Of a stretch of 64,000 nt of DNA, positions 41,471 to 51,009 are shown piece after piece. The stretch lies in contig NZ_JAHEVJ010000003.1 of NCBI RefSeq assembly GCF_018599245.1, positions 359,813 through 423,812 on the forward strand, read 5' to 3'. The stretch comes from Aliiroseovarius lamellibrachiae (lineage in GTDB: Bacteria; Pseudomonadota; Alphaproteobacteria; Rhodobacterales; Rhodobacteraceae). How positions within the stretch are numbered: position 1 is the first letter of the stretch; each line of letters opens with the position of its first letter. A program made the translations under genes and the position numbers. Under the pieces are notes generated by a model. That model worked only from the letters and a program-made list of their open reading frames with translations, did no database searches and had not been told where the DNA came from.

Positions 41471-42690
41471 ACATGTTTGGAACCGAACTAACGCTGCCCA
41501 ATGGGGTGACGCTGAAGAACCGAATTGTGAAATCCGCAATGTCAGAGGCGCTGGCGGATGCGCAGAACAACCCGACGCAGGCGTTAATCAATCTGTTTGG
41601 ACAGTGGAGCGCAGGCGGGGCGGGAGTTTTGATCACCGGCAACACGCCCATTGACCGGATGCATCTTGAACACGCAGGGAATTTTGTGCTCGACCCCCAG
41701 TCCGACAGCGAAAAAGTATCAGCACTTGTTGAGGCGGGGCAAAGTGGCGGGGCAAAGATACTGGCCCAGCTTGCCCATGCGGGGCGACAGACGCCAGAGG
41801 CGATCAACCCGCATCCCACGTCTGTCTCAGAGGTTCAGCTGGCCTTGCCGGGCTATGGCGCGCCTGATGCCGCAACGGATGAAGATTTTGCCGAGGTTAT
41901 TGCGAAATTTGTGCGCTCTGCGAAGATTGCGCAAGACGTGGGGTTTGACGGGGTCGAGATCCACGCCGCCCACGGGTATCTGCTCAGCTCGGCTTTGTCG
42001 CCGCGGATAAATACACGTACCGACCGTTGGGGGGGATCCCTTGAAAACCGGGCGCGATTGACGGTTGAGGTGGTCCGGGCGGTCCGCGCGGCGGTTGCAC
42101 CTGATTTTATTGTCGCGGTGAAGCTGAATTCATCTGATTTTCAGAAGGGGGGCTTTGACCACGCGGATTCGGTTCTGGTGGCTGTGATGTTAGAGGCGGA
42201 AGGCGTTGATTTTATAGAAATATCTGGTGGGAACTTTGAAGAACCCACAGCCTATCAACACGCGTCAAAAACGGGCTCTACCCAAATACGTGAAGCCTAT
42301 TTCTTAGACTATGCGGCGGCCATTAAAGACGCTTTGAGCATCCCCTTGATGGTCACTGGTGGGTTTCGTTCGGCCAGCGTGATGGATGCGGCGATTGAGG
42401 GGGGGAAGACGGATCTGATTGGCATGGGACGGCCTTTTATCACTGATCCGGGATTTGTCAGGAAATTGCTAAGTGGAGAGATTGATAAAGCCCCTGCGAT
42501 TGAGCAGGCGTTCCCTCCGGCGGATAAATTGCCGCGTGGGGCGGTGTTGAATTGGTTCTGCACACAGTTGGCAATTGCGGGCGCGACGGGCCAGCCGGAT
42601 CTGTCCATGCCCGTGGTCGAGGGGCATGACCGGTATTTGGCGCAAATTCAGCGGGCCACAGAGATCCATTTGGACAACAGGGCCAGCTAA
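41467..42690 (+). CDS. NADH:flavin oxidoreductase, Old Yellow Enzyme family
   Basis: This 407-aa FMN enzyme has the OYE pattern: LPNGVTLKNRIVKSAMSEAL at the start, AQLAHAGRQTPEAI, and the signature VEIHAAHGYLLSSALSPRIN followed by TDRWGGSLENRARLTVEVV. The His-Ala-Ala-His motif supplies substrate-binding residues. OYEs reduce activated C=C bonds of enones and nitro compounds. The ArsR-type regulator upstream is translationally coupled, suggesting induction by such an electrophile, which is inference. No iron-sulfur domain is present. Confidence 0.92.
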   Translation: MNMFGTELTLPNGVTLKNRIVKSAMSEALADAQNNPTQALINLFGQWSAGGAGVLITGNTPIDRMHLEHAGNFVLDPQSDSEKVSALVEAGQSGGAKILAQLAHAGRQTPEAINPHPTSVSEVQLALPGYGAPDAATDEDFAEVIAKFVRSAKIAQDVGFDGVEIHAAHGYLLSSALSPRINTRTDRWGGSLENRARLTVEVVRAVRAAVAPDFIVAVKLNSSDFQKGGFDHADSVLVAVMLEAEGVDFIEISGGNFEEPTAYQHASKTGSTQIREAYFLDYAAAIKDALSIPLMVTGGFRSASVMDAAIEGGKTDLIGMGRPFITDPGFVRKLLSGEIDKAPAIEQAFPPADKLPRGAVLNWFCTQLAIAGATGQPDLSMPVVEGHDRYLAQIQRATEIHLDNRAS

Positions 42691-42718
42691 TCCCAACGAA
42701 ATCGTTCCCCAAAAGAAA

Positions 42719-42747
42719 AACGGCGCCGGTTTGACGCGGCGCCGTTT
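42719..42747 (+). terminator. Terminator after the OYE gene
   Basis: AACGGCGCC-GGTTTGACGC-GGCGCCGTTT is a nine-pair stem with A and T tracts at its sides. It serves both the OYE gene and the convergent BCCT gene. Confidence 0.88.
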
Positions 42748-42768
42748 GGTGTTTGATCAGCGAAAAGC

Positions 42769-44595
42769 TTACTCGGCGGGTTGTTCCTGAACCGCGTTGT
42801 GCTTGTCGCGCAGACCGTCACGATAGAGCGCTTTGGCAAGCGCCACCATCATCAGGCCCATCACGGCGGTAAAGGGCAACGCGCCGATGATCATCGCGTT
42901 TTTCAGCGCGTCCATCGGGTTGTTTTCCCCGGCCGCCAGAAGCAGCGTGCCAATCACCAGTGTCAGGATCACACCCCAGACGATGCGGTGTTTGATGCCG
43001 GTTTCCTGCTCGCCGCCGGACATGATGGTGTTCATCACCAGGATGCCGGAGTCAGCTGAGGTCACGAGGAAGGTCATGATCAGAACCACACACATGACGG
43101 TGATGATCGACAGGAACGGACCTGAGATCATCTCGCCCAAGGTCACAAAGAGCTTGGCTGTGTTTGAGGCACCGATGATGGCACCTTCGGCCCCACCGGT
43201 CAGTTCCAGATCAATCGCGGTGCCACCAAGGATGGTCATCCAGGCGAAACACACCAGAGCGGGTGCGAAAACGCAGCCGATGATGAATTCACGCACGGAG
43301 CGCCCTTTGGAGATGCGGGCCAGGAAGAGGCCAACAAAGGGTGAGAACGCGATCCACCATGCCCAGTAGAACGTGGTCCAACCCGCTTGCCAGCCGAACT
43401 GACGGGCAGGTTCGCCGGCCGCATAGGCGGCTTGTAGCACATCTTGGGGCAGGGCGGCGGCGTCGCCTTCCAGACCCGAGACAAAGCCATCAAAGCTGCC
43501 CCATGCGTTGGTTGCGCCACCTTTCAGGGCGTCGGCAAAGGGGGCCGCGGCCTCGGGAAGGGCATTGGCAAAGTCACCAGCCGCTTGTGGACCGTAAGGG
43601 CCAAATGACAGCTGTACGATATGCAGGATGTAATCGATGAAGGCCGCTCCATATGTGGACATTGCAAAGGCAAACGAGCCAAAGACCACAAACACGGTCA
43701 GCAAGATCAGCGAGAGAACGAGGTTCAGGTTTGAAAGGTATTTCACGCCTTTGCCGACACCGGAAACCGCCGAGATGATTGACATCGCCATAATCACCAC
43801 AAGACCGGCCACAAGACCGACTTTGCCCGGGGCAGGGGCGTCACCTGACATATCCATCATCCATTCCATTCCGGTGATGGCATACATCCCGTCGATGAAC
43901 TGGCTAACCCCAAAGCCGATGGTCACAGACACACCCAGAATGGTCGCCACAACCCCCAGCACGTCAACGATATGACCAAAGAAGCCATTCACGTATTTGC
44001 CAAACAGCGGTGTCAGCGCGGAACGGATGGTCAGCGGCATGTCTCGGGTATAGGCGTAATACGCCAGCGCAAGGCCGGTCATCACGTAAATCGCCCAGGC
44101 ATGGAAGCCATAGTGCAAGAAGGTGTAGCGATACGCCGATTGCAGTGCCTCTTCGGTGTTGGGGGCAACGTCCCCTGACAGCACCACAGGGTTAGATCCC
44201 CACAGGCCCAGCGGTTCCGCGGTCGCAAAGACCATCAGCCCCACACCCAGACCAGCGCCGAACATCATCGAAAACCACGAGAAGTTCGAAAACTCGGGTT
44301 TTTGTCCGGGCAGCCCCATCACCCGCCGCCCTGTTGAGGGGAGAATGGCCACGACGGCCAGAAAGAATAGAAAGAAGCCAACGATAACGATGTAGAAAGA
44401 ATTGAACCCCTCTAGCAGTTTCCAGTTCAAGCTTCCCAATGTGGAATTTGCATTGGCTGGAAAGACCAGCGCCCAAATCACCAGCGCCACCATGATCCCC
44501 TTTGAGATCAAAGCGATTGGAAGGCTGTTCCCTTCGTAAAAACCAGACGAAGCCTTGTTAATCTCAAGCTCCGTAAACGGTGGTTTGATACTCAT
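42769..44595 (-). CDS. BCCT family osmolyte transporter
   Basis: This 608-aa, twelve-helix transporter belongs to the betaine/carnitine/choline family, which also takes up DMSP. It shows FSMMFGAGLGVGLMVFATAE (the glycine-rich TM3 stretch) and FYWAWWIAFSPFVGLFLARI-SKGRSVREF (TM8, aromatic box). An extra ~50-residue loop is present between TM7 and TM8 (ADALKGGATNAWGSFDGFVS). Transport is usually sodium-coupled. It is divergent from a second, shorter BCCT gene. The substrate cannot be told from sequence; the dmdA operon makes DMSP one candidate. Confidence 0.93.
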   Translation of the reverse strand: MSIKPPFTELEINKASSGFYEGNSLPIALISKGIMVALVIWALVFPANANSTLGSLNWKLLEGFNSFYIVIVGFFLFFLAVVAILPSTGRRVMGLPGQKPEFSNFSWFSMMFGAGLGVGLMVFATAEPLGLWGSNPVVLSGDVAPNTEEALQSAYRYTFLHYGFHAWAIYVMTGLALAYYAYTRDMPLTIRSALTPLFGKYVNGFFGHIVDVLGVVATILGVSVTIGFGVSQFIDGMYAITGMEWMMDMSGDAPAPGKVGLVAGLVVIMAMSIISAVSGVGKGVKYLSNLNLVLSLILLTVFVVFGSFAFAMSTYGAAFIDYILHIVQLSFGPYGPQAAGDFANALPEAAAPFADALKGGATNAWGSFDGFVSGLEGDAAALPQDVLQAAYAAGEPARQFGWQAGWTTFYWAWWIAFSPFVGLFLARISKGRSVREFIIGCVFAPALVCFAWMTILGGTAIDLELTGGAEGAIIGASNTAKLFVTLGEMISGPFLSIITVMCVVLIMTFLVTSADSGILVMNTIMSGGEQETGIKHRIVWGVILTLVIGTLLLAAGENNPMDALKNAMIIGALPFTAVMGLMMVALAKALYRDGLRDKHNAVQEQPAE

Positions 44596-44640
44596 GTTCC
44601 CTGTCCTTTTATAGTTTTAGGAAAACAGGTCTTTCGCCTA

Positions 44641-44792
44641 TGTCCCATCGAACCAGAGTGGGACACTTCACCTGTTCACCAATACTCACTATGGACATAA
44701 TACCGGCCATTTGCGACGAAAATGTCGGAAATGCACCGCGCGAGGTCTTTTGAACCCATATTAAATCCCCGGTTCCAGACAGGGATGTCTGG
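44641..44792. promoter_or_regulatory. Two dyads between divergent BCCT genes
   Basis: TGTCCCA-N11-TGGGACA (44641-44665) and CCAGACA-GGGA-TGTCTGG (44775-44792) are perfect seven-base inverted repeats within the 225-base divergent promoter region. They may be separate repressor sites for the two transporters. No regulator gene is adjacent. Confidence 0.5.
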
Positions 44793-44820
44793 ACAAAATA
44801 TGCAAAAAAACGGGGGCCAC

Positions 44821-46416
44821 ATGGCGCAAGAAGAAGAGACCACATATGAGGCTGGGCAGGACAATGTTCAGATCATGGGTCTGGATATCCACAATCCAGT
44901 GTTCGGCGTGTCTGCGCTGACCATTTTGGCGTTTGTGTTTTTTACCTTGGTGTTCAAAGACGAGGCCGGGGCATTCTTTGGCTGGTTGCGCCCGGCACTG
45001 ACGCGCCAGTTCGACTGGGTGTTCTTATTGGCGGGCAATATCTTTGTGCTGTTTTCACTGGCGCTTGTGGTTTCGCCTTATGGCAAGATCCGGTTGGGCG
45101 GCGCCACGGCGACACCCAACTATAGCTATATGGAATGGTTCTCGATGCTGTTTGCGGCGGGCATGGGCATTGGCCTTGTGTTCTGGGGCGTGGCGGAACC
45201 GATTTCGCACTATGGGGCCTCCTTGGGGGGCATCGCTGTTGAGGGCGGTATGCGTACGGATTGGGCGCCTTTGGGGGCGGCTGCGGGGGATCCGGCAGCG
45301 GCGCGAGATCTCGCGATGGCGGCAACCATCTTTCACTGGGGGCTGCACCCTTGGGCGGTGTATGCGGTTGTGGGGCTGGCATTGGCATTTTTCAGCTTCA
45401 ACCGGGGTCTTCCGCTGACCATGCGCTCGGTGTTTTACCCGCTGTTCGGCAAGGCCACTTGGGGGGCCGTGGGCCATGTTGTTGATGTTTTAGCGGTCTT
45501 CGCAACTATCTTTGGTCTTGCCACCTCGCTTGGCCTGGGCGCGACACAGGCGCTGGGCGGGTTGAATTATCTGTTTGGTGTGCCGGTCTCTGATGGGATG
45601 AAAGTGTTGCTGATCATCGTGATCACCGGCTTTGCCTTGACCTCGGTTGTGGCTGGGATGGACAAAGGCGTGAAACGTCTGTCCGAGGCGAACATGATCC
45701 TTGCGGGGGCTTTGCTGGTTTTGGTGGTCATTGTGGGGCCAACTGTGGCAATCCTGACCGGGTTTTTCGACAATATGTGGGCCTATGCGGTGAACCTGCC
45801 GAAGCTTTCGGGCATCATTGGCCGTGAAGACAGTAACTTTATGCAAGGCTGGACCGCATTTTACTGGGCGTGGTGGATCAGCTGGTCGCCTTTTGTGGGC
45901 ATGTTCATCGCGCGCATCTCACGCGGGCGCACGGTGCGCGAGTTCATCATCTGCGTTTTGCTGATCCCAACTGTGGTTGGCGCAATCTGGATGTCGGTCT
46001 TTGGTGGGGCCGCTTTGGATCAAGTCATGGGGGATGCGATGACCGGGGGCGGCCAAGCTTTGAAAGACGCAGCGCTTGAGCTTAAGATGTTTACCATGTT
46101 CGAAGCCTTCCCGCTGACCGGGATCCTCAGCTTTGTGGGCATTGTGCTGGTCATCGTGTTCTTTGTGACCTCATCGGACAGCGGATCCTTGGTCATTGAT
46201 GCGATCACCGCCGGGGGCAAAACCGACGCCCCCACCGCACAGCGCGTGTTCTGGTGCATCCTGGAAGGGGCGATTGCCATTGCGCTTTTGCTGGGGGGCG
46301 GACTTGCAGCACTTCAGGCCGCGGCCATTGCAACGGGCTTTCCCTTTGCCATTGTGCTGGTGCTGATGTGCGTGTCGATCTTCTTGGGTCTGCGCGCCGA
46401 GAGCAAAGGCAAGTAA
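44821..46416 (+). CDS. BCCT family osmolyte transporter, second
   Basis: This 531-aa transporter is close to the usual BCCT length. It shows WFSMLFAAGMGIGLVFWGVA (TM3) and FYWAWWISWSPFVGMFIARI-SRGRTVREF (TM8). The change GAGLGVG to AAGMGIG in TM3 compared with the neighbour fits a different ion or substrate preference; this is speculation. ATG 44821 is preferred for its G-rich upstream site. The long upstream frame from 44722 looks untranslated. A terminator follows at 46435. Confidence 0.93.
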   Translation: MAQEEETTYEAGQDNVQIMGLDIHNPVFGVSALTILAFVFFTLVFKDEAGAFFGWLRPALTRQFDWVFLLAGNIFVLFSLALVVSPYGKIRLGGATATPNYSYMEWFSMLFAAGMGIGLVFWGVAEPISHYGASLGGIAVEGGMRTDWAPLGAAAGDPAAARDLAMAATIFHWGLHPWAVYAVVGLALAFFSFNRGLPLTMRSVFYPLFGKATWGAVGHVVDVLAVFATIFGLATSLGLGATQALGGLNYLFGVPVSDGMKVLLIIVITGFALTSVVAGMDKGVKRLSEANMILAGALLVLVVIVGPTVAILTGFFDNMWAYAVNLPKLSGIIGREDSNFMQGWTAFYWAWWISWSPFVGMFIARISRGRTVREFIICVLLIPTVVGAIWMSVFGGAALDQVMGDAMTGGGQALKDAALELKMFTMFEAFPLTGILSFVGIVLVIVFFVTSSDSGSLVIDAITAGGKTDAPTAQRVFWCILEGAIAIALLLGGGLAALQAAAIATGFPFAIVLVLMCVSIFLGLRAESKGK

Positions 46417-46434
46417 TTGCTGTGACATGACCCT

Positions 46435-46465
46435 AAAAAGGGCTCTCAGTTGAGGGCCCTTTTTT
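46435..46465 (+). terminator. Rho-independent terminator after BCCT gene
   Basis: AAAAAGGGCTCTCA-GT-TGAGGGCCCTTTTTT is a long near-perfect stem with a T run, 19 bases past the stop codon. Confidence 0.92.
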
Positions 46466-46641
46466 GTTGGACTTGACGCCCAATACCCCAACACGTTAGC
46501 CATTGGGAAAGGACCGTCCCAAGAGGCGGGCTGCGGGGCAGAGCCATATCTGCACCGCTGGCTGGAAGACCTGCCGGAACGGAGCCACATGGGCGCGCCG
46601 GTCTGACATAGGTCCCGCGTGCTCTCAGACAGTGAGAGAGA

Positions 46642-47880
46642 ATGATGAAAGACACCACCACAACACTCGACACCACATGGGTGCGCAGCCAATTCCCGGC
46701 CTTTGCCGAGGATGTGTTGCAGGATCAGGCCTTTTTTGAAAACGCGGGCGGGTCGTATACTTGCGCGCCGGTGATAAACCGCCTGACCCGCTATTACACC
46801 CAACGTAAGGTACAACCCTATGCGCCTTATGAGGCGTCGACCTTGGCGGGCGCGGAAATGGATGAGGCGCGCAGCCGTCTGGCGGCGATGATGGGGGTCG
46901 ACACCGATGAGCTGTCATTTGGGCCATCCACCACGCAGAACACATATGTTCTGGCCAACGCCTTTCGTCAGCACCTGAACACGGGCGATGCGATCATTGT
47001 CACCAATCAGGACCACGAGGCCAACACCGGCCCGTGGCGCCGTTTGGCGGAGGAAGGGATCGAGGTGCGGGAATGGCAGATTGACCCTGAAACCGGTCAT
47101 TTGGATGTGGCAACCCTTGATAACCTCTTGGACGAAAAGGTGAAACTGGTCTGTTTCCCCCATTGTTCCAATGTGGTGGGTGAGATCAATGACGTGGCTT
47201 TGATCTGTGCCAAGGCGCGCGCCAATGGGTCCTATACCTGCGTCGACGGGGTCAGCTATGCGCCGCATGGGTTTGTGGACGTGAACGCGCTGGGCGCGGA
47301 TATTTACCTGTTTTCCGCCTATAAAACCTATGGGCCGCATCAAGGCATCATGATCATTCGGCGTGGTTTGGGCGAGGCGTTGCCCAACCAAGGGCATTAT
47401 TTCAACGCCGACAGCCTTTATAAACGCTTCACCCCGGCGGGGCCGGATCACGCGCAAATTGCGGCCTCGGCTGGCATGGCGGATTATATGGAGGCGCTTT
47501 CGGCGCATCATGGCCACGCCGCGTCTGGTGCGGCGGCAGCACGGGCCGCGCATTCCTTGATGCGGGATCATGAGGCGACGTTGCTGCAACCGCTTCTGGA
47601 TTACGCAAGCGCCAAGAACTCGGTGCGCCTATTGGGCCCAGATCAGGCCGCCAACCGCGCGCCAACTGTGGCACTGGCGTCGCAAATTCCCGGTGAAGAG
47701 CTGGCGGTGAGGCTGGCCTCAATGGGCATTATGGCGGGTGGAGGTGATTTCTATGCCGTGCGAGCGCTTGCCGCACAGGGCGTGGACCCGGCCCACGGCG
47801 TGCTGCGGGTCAGCTTTACCCATTACACAACCGAGGCGGAGGTCAGCAAACTGATCGCGGCTTTGGATCAGGTGCTGTAG
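46642..47880 (+). CDS. Cysteine desulfurase-like aminotransferase class V
   Basis: This 412-aa PLP enzyme has the class V fold: FFENAGGSYTCAPVIN at the N-terminus, SFGPSTTQNTYVLANA, the binding-site Asp/His region VDGVSYAPHGFVDV and the PLP lysine in YLFSAYKTYGPHQGIMI. It lacks the mobile active-site Cys loop of IscS/SufS that I would expect, so it may act on a different amino acid. ATG 46642 or 46645 may start it. It is a lone gene between terminators. Confidence 0.87.
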   Translation: MMKDTTTTLDTTWVRSQFPAFAEDVLQDQAFFENAGGSYTCAPVINRLTRYYTQRKVQPYAPYEASTLAGAEMDEARSRLAAMMGVDTDELSFGPSTTQNTYVLANAFRQHLNTGDAIIVTNQDHEANTGPWRRLAEEGIEVREWQIDPETGHLDVATLDNLLDEKVKLVCFPHCSNVVGEINDVALICAKARANGSYTCVDGVSYAPHGFVDVNALGADIYLFSAYKTYGPHQGIMIIRRGLGEALPNQGHYFNADSLYKRFTPAGPDHAQIAASAGMADYMEALSAHHGHAASGAAAARAAHSLMRDHEATLLQPLLDYASAKNSVRLLGPDQAANRAPTVALASQIPGEELAVRLASMGIMAGGGDFYAVRALAAQGVDPAHGVLRVSFTHYTTEAEVSKLIAALDQVL

Positions 47881-47907
47881 ACGCGAGGCCAGGGAAAATA
47901 AGCCAAA

Positions 47908-47936
47908 GAAAAAGGGGCGCTGCGGTGCCCCTTTTT
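47908..47936 (+). terminator. Rho-independent terminator
   Basis: AAAAAGGGGC-GCTGCGGT-GCCCCTTTTT follows the aminotransferase gene by about 28 bases. Confidence 0.92.
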
Positions 47937-48086
47937 GATGGGATGTCCTTTCCCGCCTATTTGCGGTGAACCGGCGTCCTTTCGCCCATGCAGCACGGCA
48001 TTCTGCAGGTGCAGAACGACCATCTTGCCAGCCAACCCCCTCTGCGCCTAGCCTATTGCCATTCAGGGATAGCCTCGGGGGGAGCC

Positions 48087-49304
48087 ATGATCCTGTTTAC
48101 AACACGCGGCCAAACCGGCCTGCCACGCTATTTCAAACGCGTTTTTGACCTTGCTCAGAAATTGAACCGGGGACAGTTGGATTTTGTCCTACCCGATGGG
48201 CGACGGTTTCGTGCCAGCGGAGAGGGGGGCGGGCAGGTGGCCGAACTTCACATCCACAACCCGGATGTCTTTGCGCGGCTGGTGCGCGAAGGGGATCTTG
48301 GCTTTTGCGATGCTTATATCGAAGGCGATTGGTCGACCCCGGATCTTCAGGCGTTTCTGGATCTGGTGCAGGATGACAATGACATGCTGTATGACGGGTT
48401 TCCGGGCATGATCTTTGTACGGGCCTATGAGCGGATGCGCCATGTGATGAATGGAAATTCACGTCGGCAAGCCCGCAAAAATATCTCGTATCACTATGAT
48501 TTAGGGAATGATTTCTATGGGTTATGGCTGGATGACAGCATGACCTATTCCTCGGCGCTGTTTTTGTCAGGCCAAGAAAGCCTGGAACGTGCGCAACAGC
48601 AAAAATACGCGTCCATGCTTGAGCAAATGGGCGTGGGGCCGGGGGATCATGTGCTGGAAATCGGCTGCGGCTGGGGCGGATTTGCGGAATATGCGGCGCG
48701 GCGCGGGGTGCGCGTCACCGGGCTGACGATCAGCCAGGAACAGCATGATTTTGCGGTGGGGCGCATCCATGAGGCGGGCCTGTCGGAGCTTGTGACCATC
48801 CGGATGCAGGATTACCGCGACGAGACAGGGGAATACGACGGCGTTGCCTCGATCGAGATGTTTGAAGCGGTCGGTGAAAAATACTGGCCGATCTATTTTG
48901 AGACCGTGCGCAAATGCCTGCGCCCCGGCGCGCAAGCCGTGCTTCAGATCATCACCATCACCGAAACCCGCTTTGACAAATACCGAAAAGGTGTTGATTT
49001 CATTCAGAAATACATCTTCCCAGGTGGGGTGCTGCCGTCAAAATCCCGGCTTAGGCACGAGGTGGAACGCGCAGGGCTTGCGTTTCGCGATCAAATCACC
49101 TTTGGCGAAAGCTATTCGGTCACGCTGCGCCGTTGGCACGATGTGTTCAACGCAAAATGGGCCCGTGTGTCGCGATTGGGATTTGATGATAAGTTCCGCA
49201 GAATGTGGAATTTTTACCTGACGTCTTGTGCAGCGGCGTTCCACTCGGGTAATTGTGATGTGGTACAGGTGACACTCCAGAACCCGGCAGCAAGCCGGGC
49301 GTGA
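48087..49304 (+). CDS. Cyclopropane-fatty-acyl-phospholipid synthase family methyltransferase
   Basis: This 405-aa SAM-dependent enzyme modifies membrane lipids. Motif I is HVLEIGCGWGGFAEYAARRG. The opening ISYHYDLGNDFYGLWLDDSM (residues ~130-150) and SIEMFEAVGEKYWPIYFETV and YRKGVDFIQKYIFPGG are classic for CFA synthases. Methylene transfer to unsaturated acyl chains is the family reaction; relatives also methylate other lipids. ATG 48087 follows GGGGGAG at 48078-48084. It is followed after 43 bases by trgA. Confidence 0.9.
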   Translation: MILFTTRGQTGLPRYFKRVFDLAQKLNRGQLDFVLPDGRRFRASGEGGGQVAELHIHNPDVFARLVREGDLGFCDAYIEGDWSTPDLQAFLDLVQDDNDMLYDGFPGMIFVRAYERMRHVMNGNSRRQARKNISYHYDLGNDFYGLWLDDSMTYSSALFLSGQESLERAQQQKYASMLEQMGVGPGDHVLEIGCGWGGFAEYAARRGVRVTGLTISQEQHDFAVGRIHEAGLSELVTIRMQDYRDETGEYDGVASIEMFEAVGEKYWPIYFETVRKCLRPGAQAVLQIITITETRFDKYRKGVDFIQKYIFPGGVLPSKSRLRHEVERAGLAFRDQITFGESYSVTLRRWHDVFNAKWARVSRLGFDDKFRRMWNFYLTSCAAAFHSGNCDVVQVTLQNPAASRA

Positions 49305-49347
49305 CCGCAAAACCTGCGGTCCTGTCCCTGATAAGGAGGAGAGCAGT

Positions 49348-49800
49348 ATGCCCAGCAAAATGCCCACGGCCGCGAAACTCGTGGCCAGTATTTTCTTTGC
49401 CGCCTTGGGGTGGTTTGTCGCCGATCTGACCAAACCCTATCTGCCCGAGGGGCGGTCGTTTGAATGGCTGTCACCGGGGCTGGCGGCGGTTGGCTTGTTG
49501 GTCGGCTGGCGTTTTACTGGGAAGCGCATTGGATCGGGGATGGGCGGTGCTGTTGGCATTGGACTGTCGACTGGATTTTTACTTTGGTTTCTGGGTCTGT
49601 TTTCCTTTTCGGGGTATGAAATGCTACGCTTGTCGCTGCGCAAATCCTATGATGGCCCGGTCGAGGCGATCCGGGCGGTGGTGGAAATTGGTCTGGAATT
49701 TGGGCTGATGTTGTCGCAACCAGATGTGATTGGCACCTTGGTTGTCGGCAGCCTTCTGGGCGGCTGGCTGACCCAACGCACCGCGCGTAAGTGGTCGTAA
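49348..49800 (+). CDS. trgA: TrgA family membrane protein
   Basis: This 150-aa protein has four likely membrane segments (VASIFFAALGWFVADL; LAAVGLLVGWRF; AVGIGLSTGFLLWFLGLF; DVIGTLVVGSLLGGWL). The opening PTAAKLVASIFFAALGW matches the TrgA family named from a Rhodobacter sphaeroides tellurite-resistance locus. In that organism trgA, trgB and cysK are neighbours, as here. Its biochemical role is unknown. AAGGAGGAG at 49334-49342 gives a strong start at 49348. Confidence 0.88.
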   Translation: MPSKMPTAAKLVASIFFAALGWFVADLTKPYLPEGRSFEWLSPGLAAVGLLVGWRFTGKRIGSGMGGAVGIGLSTGFLLWFLGLFSFSGYEMLRLSLRKSYDGPVEAIRAVVEIGLEFGLMLSQPDVIGTLVVGSLLGGWLTQRTARKWS

Positions 49801-49804
49801 CAAC

Positions 49805-50929
49805 ATGAAAAGCCTGTTTTTCTATGGCACGCTGTGTCATCAACCTTTGCTTGATCTTGTGTTGGCAGGCCAGTCGTTTTCAGCGCGCGCCGCCAGGTTG
49901 CCAGATCACGCGGTCTTTTGGGCCAAAGATCAGATTTTCCCGATGATCACGCCCCAGCCGGGGGGACAGGCAGACGGTCTGTTGGTCGAGGGGCTGTCAG
50001 AACAGGCGATTGCCCGGTTGAACCACTATGAGGGCGGTTTTGCCTTTGCGCTGACCGAAATGACCGTGATCACCAAGGCCGGCCCCGCCACGGCAGAGGT
50101 TTATGTTCCACAACCCGGTCTTTGGACCGCCGGCGCGCCGTGGTCATTGACGGATTGGGCGCAGGATTGGGGCGAGATCACACTGGAGGCCGCGCGCGAG
50201 GTCATGTCCTATATGGGCATCCTGAGCGTCGAAGAGGTGGCGCAGCGCTTTGCCATGATCCGCCTGCGCGCCGCCAGTAAACTGCGCGCGCGCGCGACAT
50301 CTGCCCCGGCCCAATTGCGCAGCGATTGGGGACCGGACCGGGTCGAGGTGTCACGCCACATGCGCCCCTATACAAATTTCTTTGCGGTTGAAGAACAGGA
50401 TCTGTCCTTTCCGCGTTTTGACGGCACAATGAGCCCAAAGGTCAACCGCGCCGCGTTTGTGGGCGGTGATGCGGTCACGGTGCTGCCCTATGACCCCAGC
50501 CGCGACAGTGTGCTATTGATCGAACAGTTTCGCATCGGGCCGTATATGCGTGGCGATCAGCGCCCGTGGATATTGGAACCCATTGCGGGGCGTATTGACC
50601 CCGGCGAGCAACCAGAGGCGACGGCACATCGCGAAGCGTTGGAAGAGGCCAATTTGACCCTGGGTGCGCTGGAAAAAGTGGCGTTTTACTATCCAACCCC
50701 CGGTGCTGTGACCGAATACCTGTATTCCTATGTGGCGATCTGTGATCTGCCAGACGAGGTCGCGGGATTGGGCGGGGTGTTGGGCGAGGCCGAAGACATT
50801 CGCAGCCATATCCTGAGTTTCGAGCAATTGATGGGGCTGGTTGCCAGTGGCGAGGCGGACAATGCGCCGCTTTTGCTGTCGGCCATGTGGCTGTCGCAAA
50901 ACCGTGATCGCTTGCGCCACGCTTCTTGA
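49805..50929 (+). CDS. trgB: TrgB: gamma-glutamylcyclotransferase-like and NUDIX fusion
   Basis: This 374-aa protein fuses two domains. Residues ~1-115 resemble a gamma-glutamylcyclotransferase-like fold (LFFYGTLCHQPLLDLVLAG). Residues ~200-365 form a NUDIX hydrolase with Nudix box GRIDPGEQPEATAHREALEE and a preceding ADP-ribose pyrophosphatase-like strand (DSVLLIEQFRIGPYMRG). It probably hydrolyses nucleoside diphosphate sugars. It sits four bases after trgA and before cysK, as in the known tellurite-resistance locus. Confidence 0.9.
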   Translation: MKSLFFYGTLCHQPLLDLVLAGQSFSARAARLPDHAVFWAKDQIFPMITPQPGGQADGLLVEGLSEQAIARLNHYEGGFAFALTEMTVITKAGPATAEVYVPQPGLWTAGAPWSLTDWAQDWGEITLEAAREVMSYMGILSVEEVAQRFAMIRLRAASKLRARATSAPAQLRSDWGPDRVEVSRHMRPYTNFFAVEEQDLSFPRFDGTMSPKVNRAAFVGGDAVTVLPYDPSRDSVLLIEQFRIGPYMRGDQRPWILEPIAGRIDPGEQPEATAHREALEEANLTLGALEKVAFYYPTPGAVTEYLYSYVAICDLPDEVAGLGGVLGEAEDIRSHILSFEQLMGLVASGEADNAPLLLSAMWLSQNRDRLRHAS

Positions 50930-51009
50930 AGTCCTGCGCCCGCGCGCCTACACATAACAGGAACAGACGGTCAAACCGACAGAATTTGCGCGCGCGAAAA
51001 GGGAACAAC

